This document shows positions 62,001 to 64,000 of a stretch of DNA of 64,000 nt, one piece after another. Source of the DNA: Gymnogyps californianus (taxonomy: Eukaryota; Chordata; Aves; Accipitriformes; Cathartidae); contig NC_059500.1 in NCBI RefSeq assembly GCF_018139145.2, forward strand, positions 38,669,437-38,733,436. The letters run 5' to 3'. Under the pieces are notes generated by a model. It worked only from the letters and a program-made list of their open reading frames with translations. It was not told the origin of the DNA and made no database searches. The first letter of the stretch is position 1, and every line of letters starts with the position of its first letter. Made by a program: the position numbers and the translations under genes.

Positions 62001-64000
62001 CTCTTTCCTTTTGACAGTTAAACCTTCAGTTGAAAGAAAAGGACACTATGTCCTGGGCTGAACAAGTTATTTGATTAATGGGTGTGTTTTTATTTCTGTT
62101 CTGCTTTTTACCATGAAAGGGATTTACTGATAAGGTTGCATGCAAGTTTATCATGAGTTGCCTACTACTTAGCACCAACAAATGAAAAGGTGTAAAGTCA
62201 TGTCAAGCCTTACCACAAAAATACCGCATTTCTCAATTACATGTAAACATTCTGTGACAAAAACAACATCCCATCAAATTCAATGTATGACAAGACATAC
62301 AAAGGATTAACCTGGAAATGTCTATCAATGCATTACAAACGTGCTTTTGCCCAGAAATTTCACTCAATGAATTCAAAGAAAATTTGTACCACTTCAGTAG
62401 GATCAGGTTACCACATATGTTGTCTCCCAAAACACACAGATTGGCACTCAGCATCTCATTAGCTTCATGAAAGGAGTACAGTATATATGACAAAGGAGCA
62501 CCCTAGGTGCAAACTGCACAGTTGCCCACTTAGATCTCATGCATTCAAACCAAATCCCCAGCTTTTCTTTCACAGAGCTGTAAATGTAACCTCTTATATA
62601 ATCTCATTGACGTTCCTGGAGAAAAGTACCAATTAAAGAAAGAGGGTACAAGCATCTTTAGAGGCAGAAGATATCTTTCATGAAGATATACTTGTATATT
62701 TATAGTCCAGTCCGCCATCGGACTTCCAAACTGGACTCTTAAACTTGAGGAGGCAAAGGCATTTAACAGCAAACCCCACCCCTTAGTAACAGAGTACTCG
62801 TTCATGTATTTTGTGACAAAACCCTCTGAAGCATAAAAATGCATGACTTCAAACAGCACTTCATTTGGTCATAACATGATAAGCTAAATCCAAGAAGCGT
62901 ACGTGGAAGCAAGTCTTCACCCAAATGCCATTACTCTGATTTTGCAATGCTAAAATCCTAAATCTTTGGCAGAGCTAATCCACAAACAGATGCTGTTACT
63001 CTGATGCCTAACTGTTTAGTTGGAAGTTTAACATTATCCCCTTTCATCTTTGGAGCATTACCATCATTCAAACACCTAAAGTTTAAAGTCTAATAGAGTA
63101 ATTATAGCTATGATGATCTAAGCATAAAAAGTTCATAGGAAGTGACTTCGCTTTTTATTAGAGCAGTTTTTTGTATACACAAACCTTTCATCAGGTCTGC
63201 AAAGAATGAGAAAGCTGGCTGCATATGCAATATTCACAAAAATATCAGGTATTGATCATCTACAGGTAATTGAAGAACCACATAGCAATAAGAGCAGGAC
63301 TATTCTCACAGTTAAAATCCCTAAGAATGTGGATCATGTGTTTAAATTTAAGTATAGGAGTTGTTCCAAGCCAATAGATGAGTCACATGCATGAAATTAA
63401 GTACCCAATTAATGATTTTCTGGGCTGAAGCCAAAACAAGTCTGCTGTCTCAAAAAATAAATTTATATTGATTAGTTACATTAAATTTTCATAGTATTAC
63501 TGCTGCAGCCACACGCAGTCTGCATATATTATTGCACTTTGCCATCATAAAGTCACCTCATCTTCAAATCTCCAAAACTTGTAAATTAAGGACACACATT
63601 AGAAGGGAAAACTAGGCTCTACCAAAAGTCAATTATAGGTTTCTCATCAACTTAAATGGATCCAATAGCTCACTTTGGGTGCATACTCTTCATACGTTTT
63701 AACTAAAACCACTAGAAGAGGAAGAGCAGCAGTGTCAGTAGCATATGGGCATTAACTGACCTCTCCAGAATGTTTGGATAGGAAGTGTCCTTTGAATATA
63801 TGAAAAGACTCTTTTTAAGATATATTCCGTTCCTTCACCAAGAGATGACCAAAATTGCTCACTTTCACAATAGAATAGAGACAAAGCCAAAAGCTTTTTT
63901 CATTTCTGCTCCAAGATGCAACAGCAATTGAAGAGATACTATTCAAATGGTCCCGTCTTAATTATGATTTAAACATATACAACAATTCTCTTTTGCCATG
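59007..64000 (-). other. LRRC2: LRRC2 intron, running off the window
   Basis: This is roughly 5 kb 5' of the first visible LRRC2 exon. I looked on the minus strand for the expected upstream repeat exon and did not find it. The stretch is AT-rich, with a T/G-rich tract around 60260-60335 and no recognisable transposon. The longest minus-strand open frame (62545-62859) shows no repeat or domain pattern. Confidence 0.6.

Noticed and set aside
1..64000. Phage, CRISPR, plasmid, tRNA or rRNA features
   Set aside because: None seen; the base composition, spliced exons and CR1/ERVL repeats identify ordinary avian nuclear DNA.

Overview
The window is vertebrate, and almost certainly avian, nuclear DNA. 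It is AT-rich, with very few genes, spliced exons with canonical GT/AG borders, several CR1 (chicken repeat 1) LINE copies and three solo LTRs of an ERVL-like family that is abundant in birds. There are no bacterial operons, CRISPR arrays or plasmid features. I cannot name the species.

The one gene I recognise with confidence is LRRC2 (leucine-rich repeat containing 2), on the minus strand. Its last four coding exons lie at 59006-58861, 56665-56510, 54672-54536 and 53031-52982. They join without a phase conflict and encode the C-terminal 162 residues. The 5' exons lie beyond the right edge; 59007-64000 looks like intron.

About 19 kb downstream, on the same strand, is a set of small exons (33669-33622, 33109-33082, 32622-32576, 31085-31008, 30466-30257, then 26379-26104). 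Their splice sites and codon phases fit together and they encode a charged coiled-coil protein. I do not recognise the protein. The last piece carries a reading-frame break, so the gene may be decaying or the sequence may have an error there. This is the most interesting content of the window.

Layout from left to right: 1-12.8 kb unique non-coding DNA with simple repeats and no supported gene; 12.8-13.4 kb solo LTR (+); 13.4-18.3 kb unique; 18.3-20.2 kb two CR1 copies head to head; 20.2-26 kb unique with one CR1 fragment at 24.2 kb (-); 26.1-33.7 kb the coiled-coil gene; 33.8-34.4 kb solo LTR (+), just 5' of its first visible exon; 34.4-43 kb unique; 43-46.7 kb a long decayed CR1 (-) retaining ORF1, endonuclease and reverse transcriptase remnants; 46.7-50 kb unique; 50-50.6 kb CR1 3' end (+); 53-64 kb LRRC2, with a solo LTR in one intron (55.4-56.0 kb) and an unexplained plus-strand reading frame in another (57.4-58.1 kb).

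The exon models rest on reading splice signals and codon phase by eye. No alignment, transcript or database search was possible.
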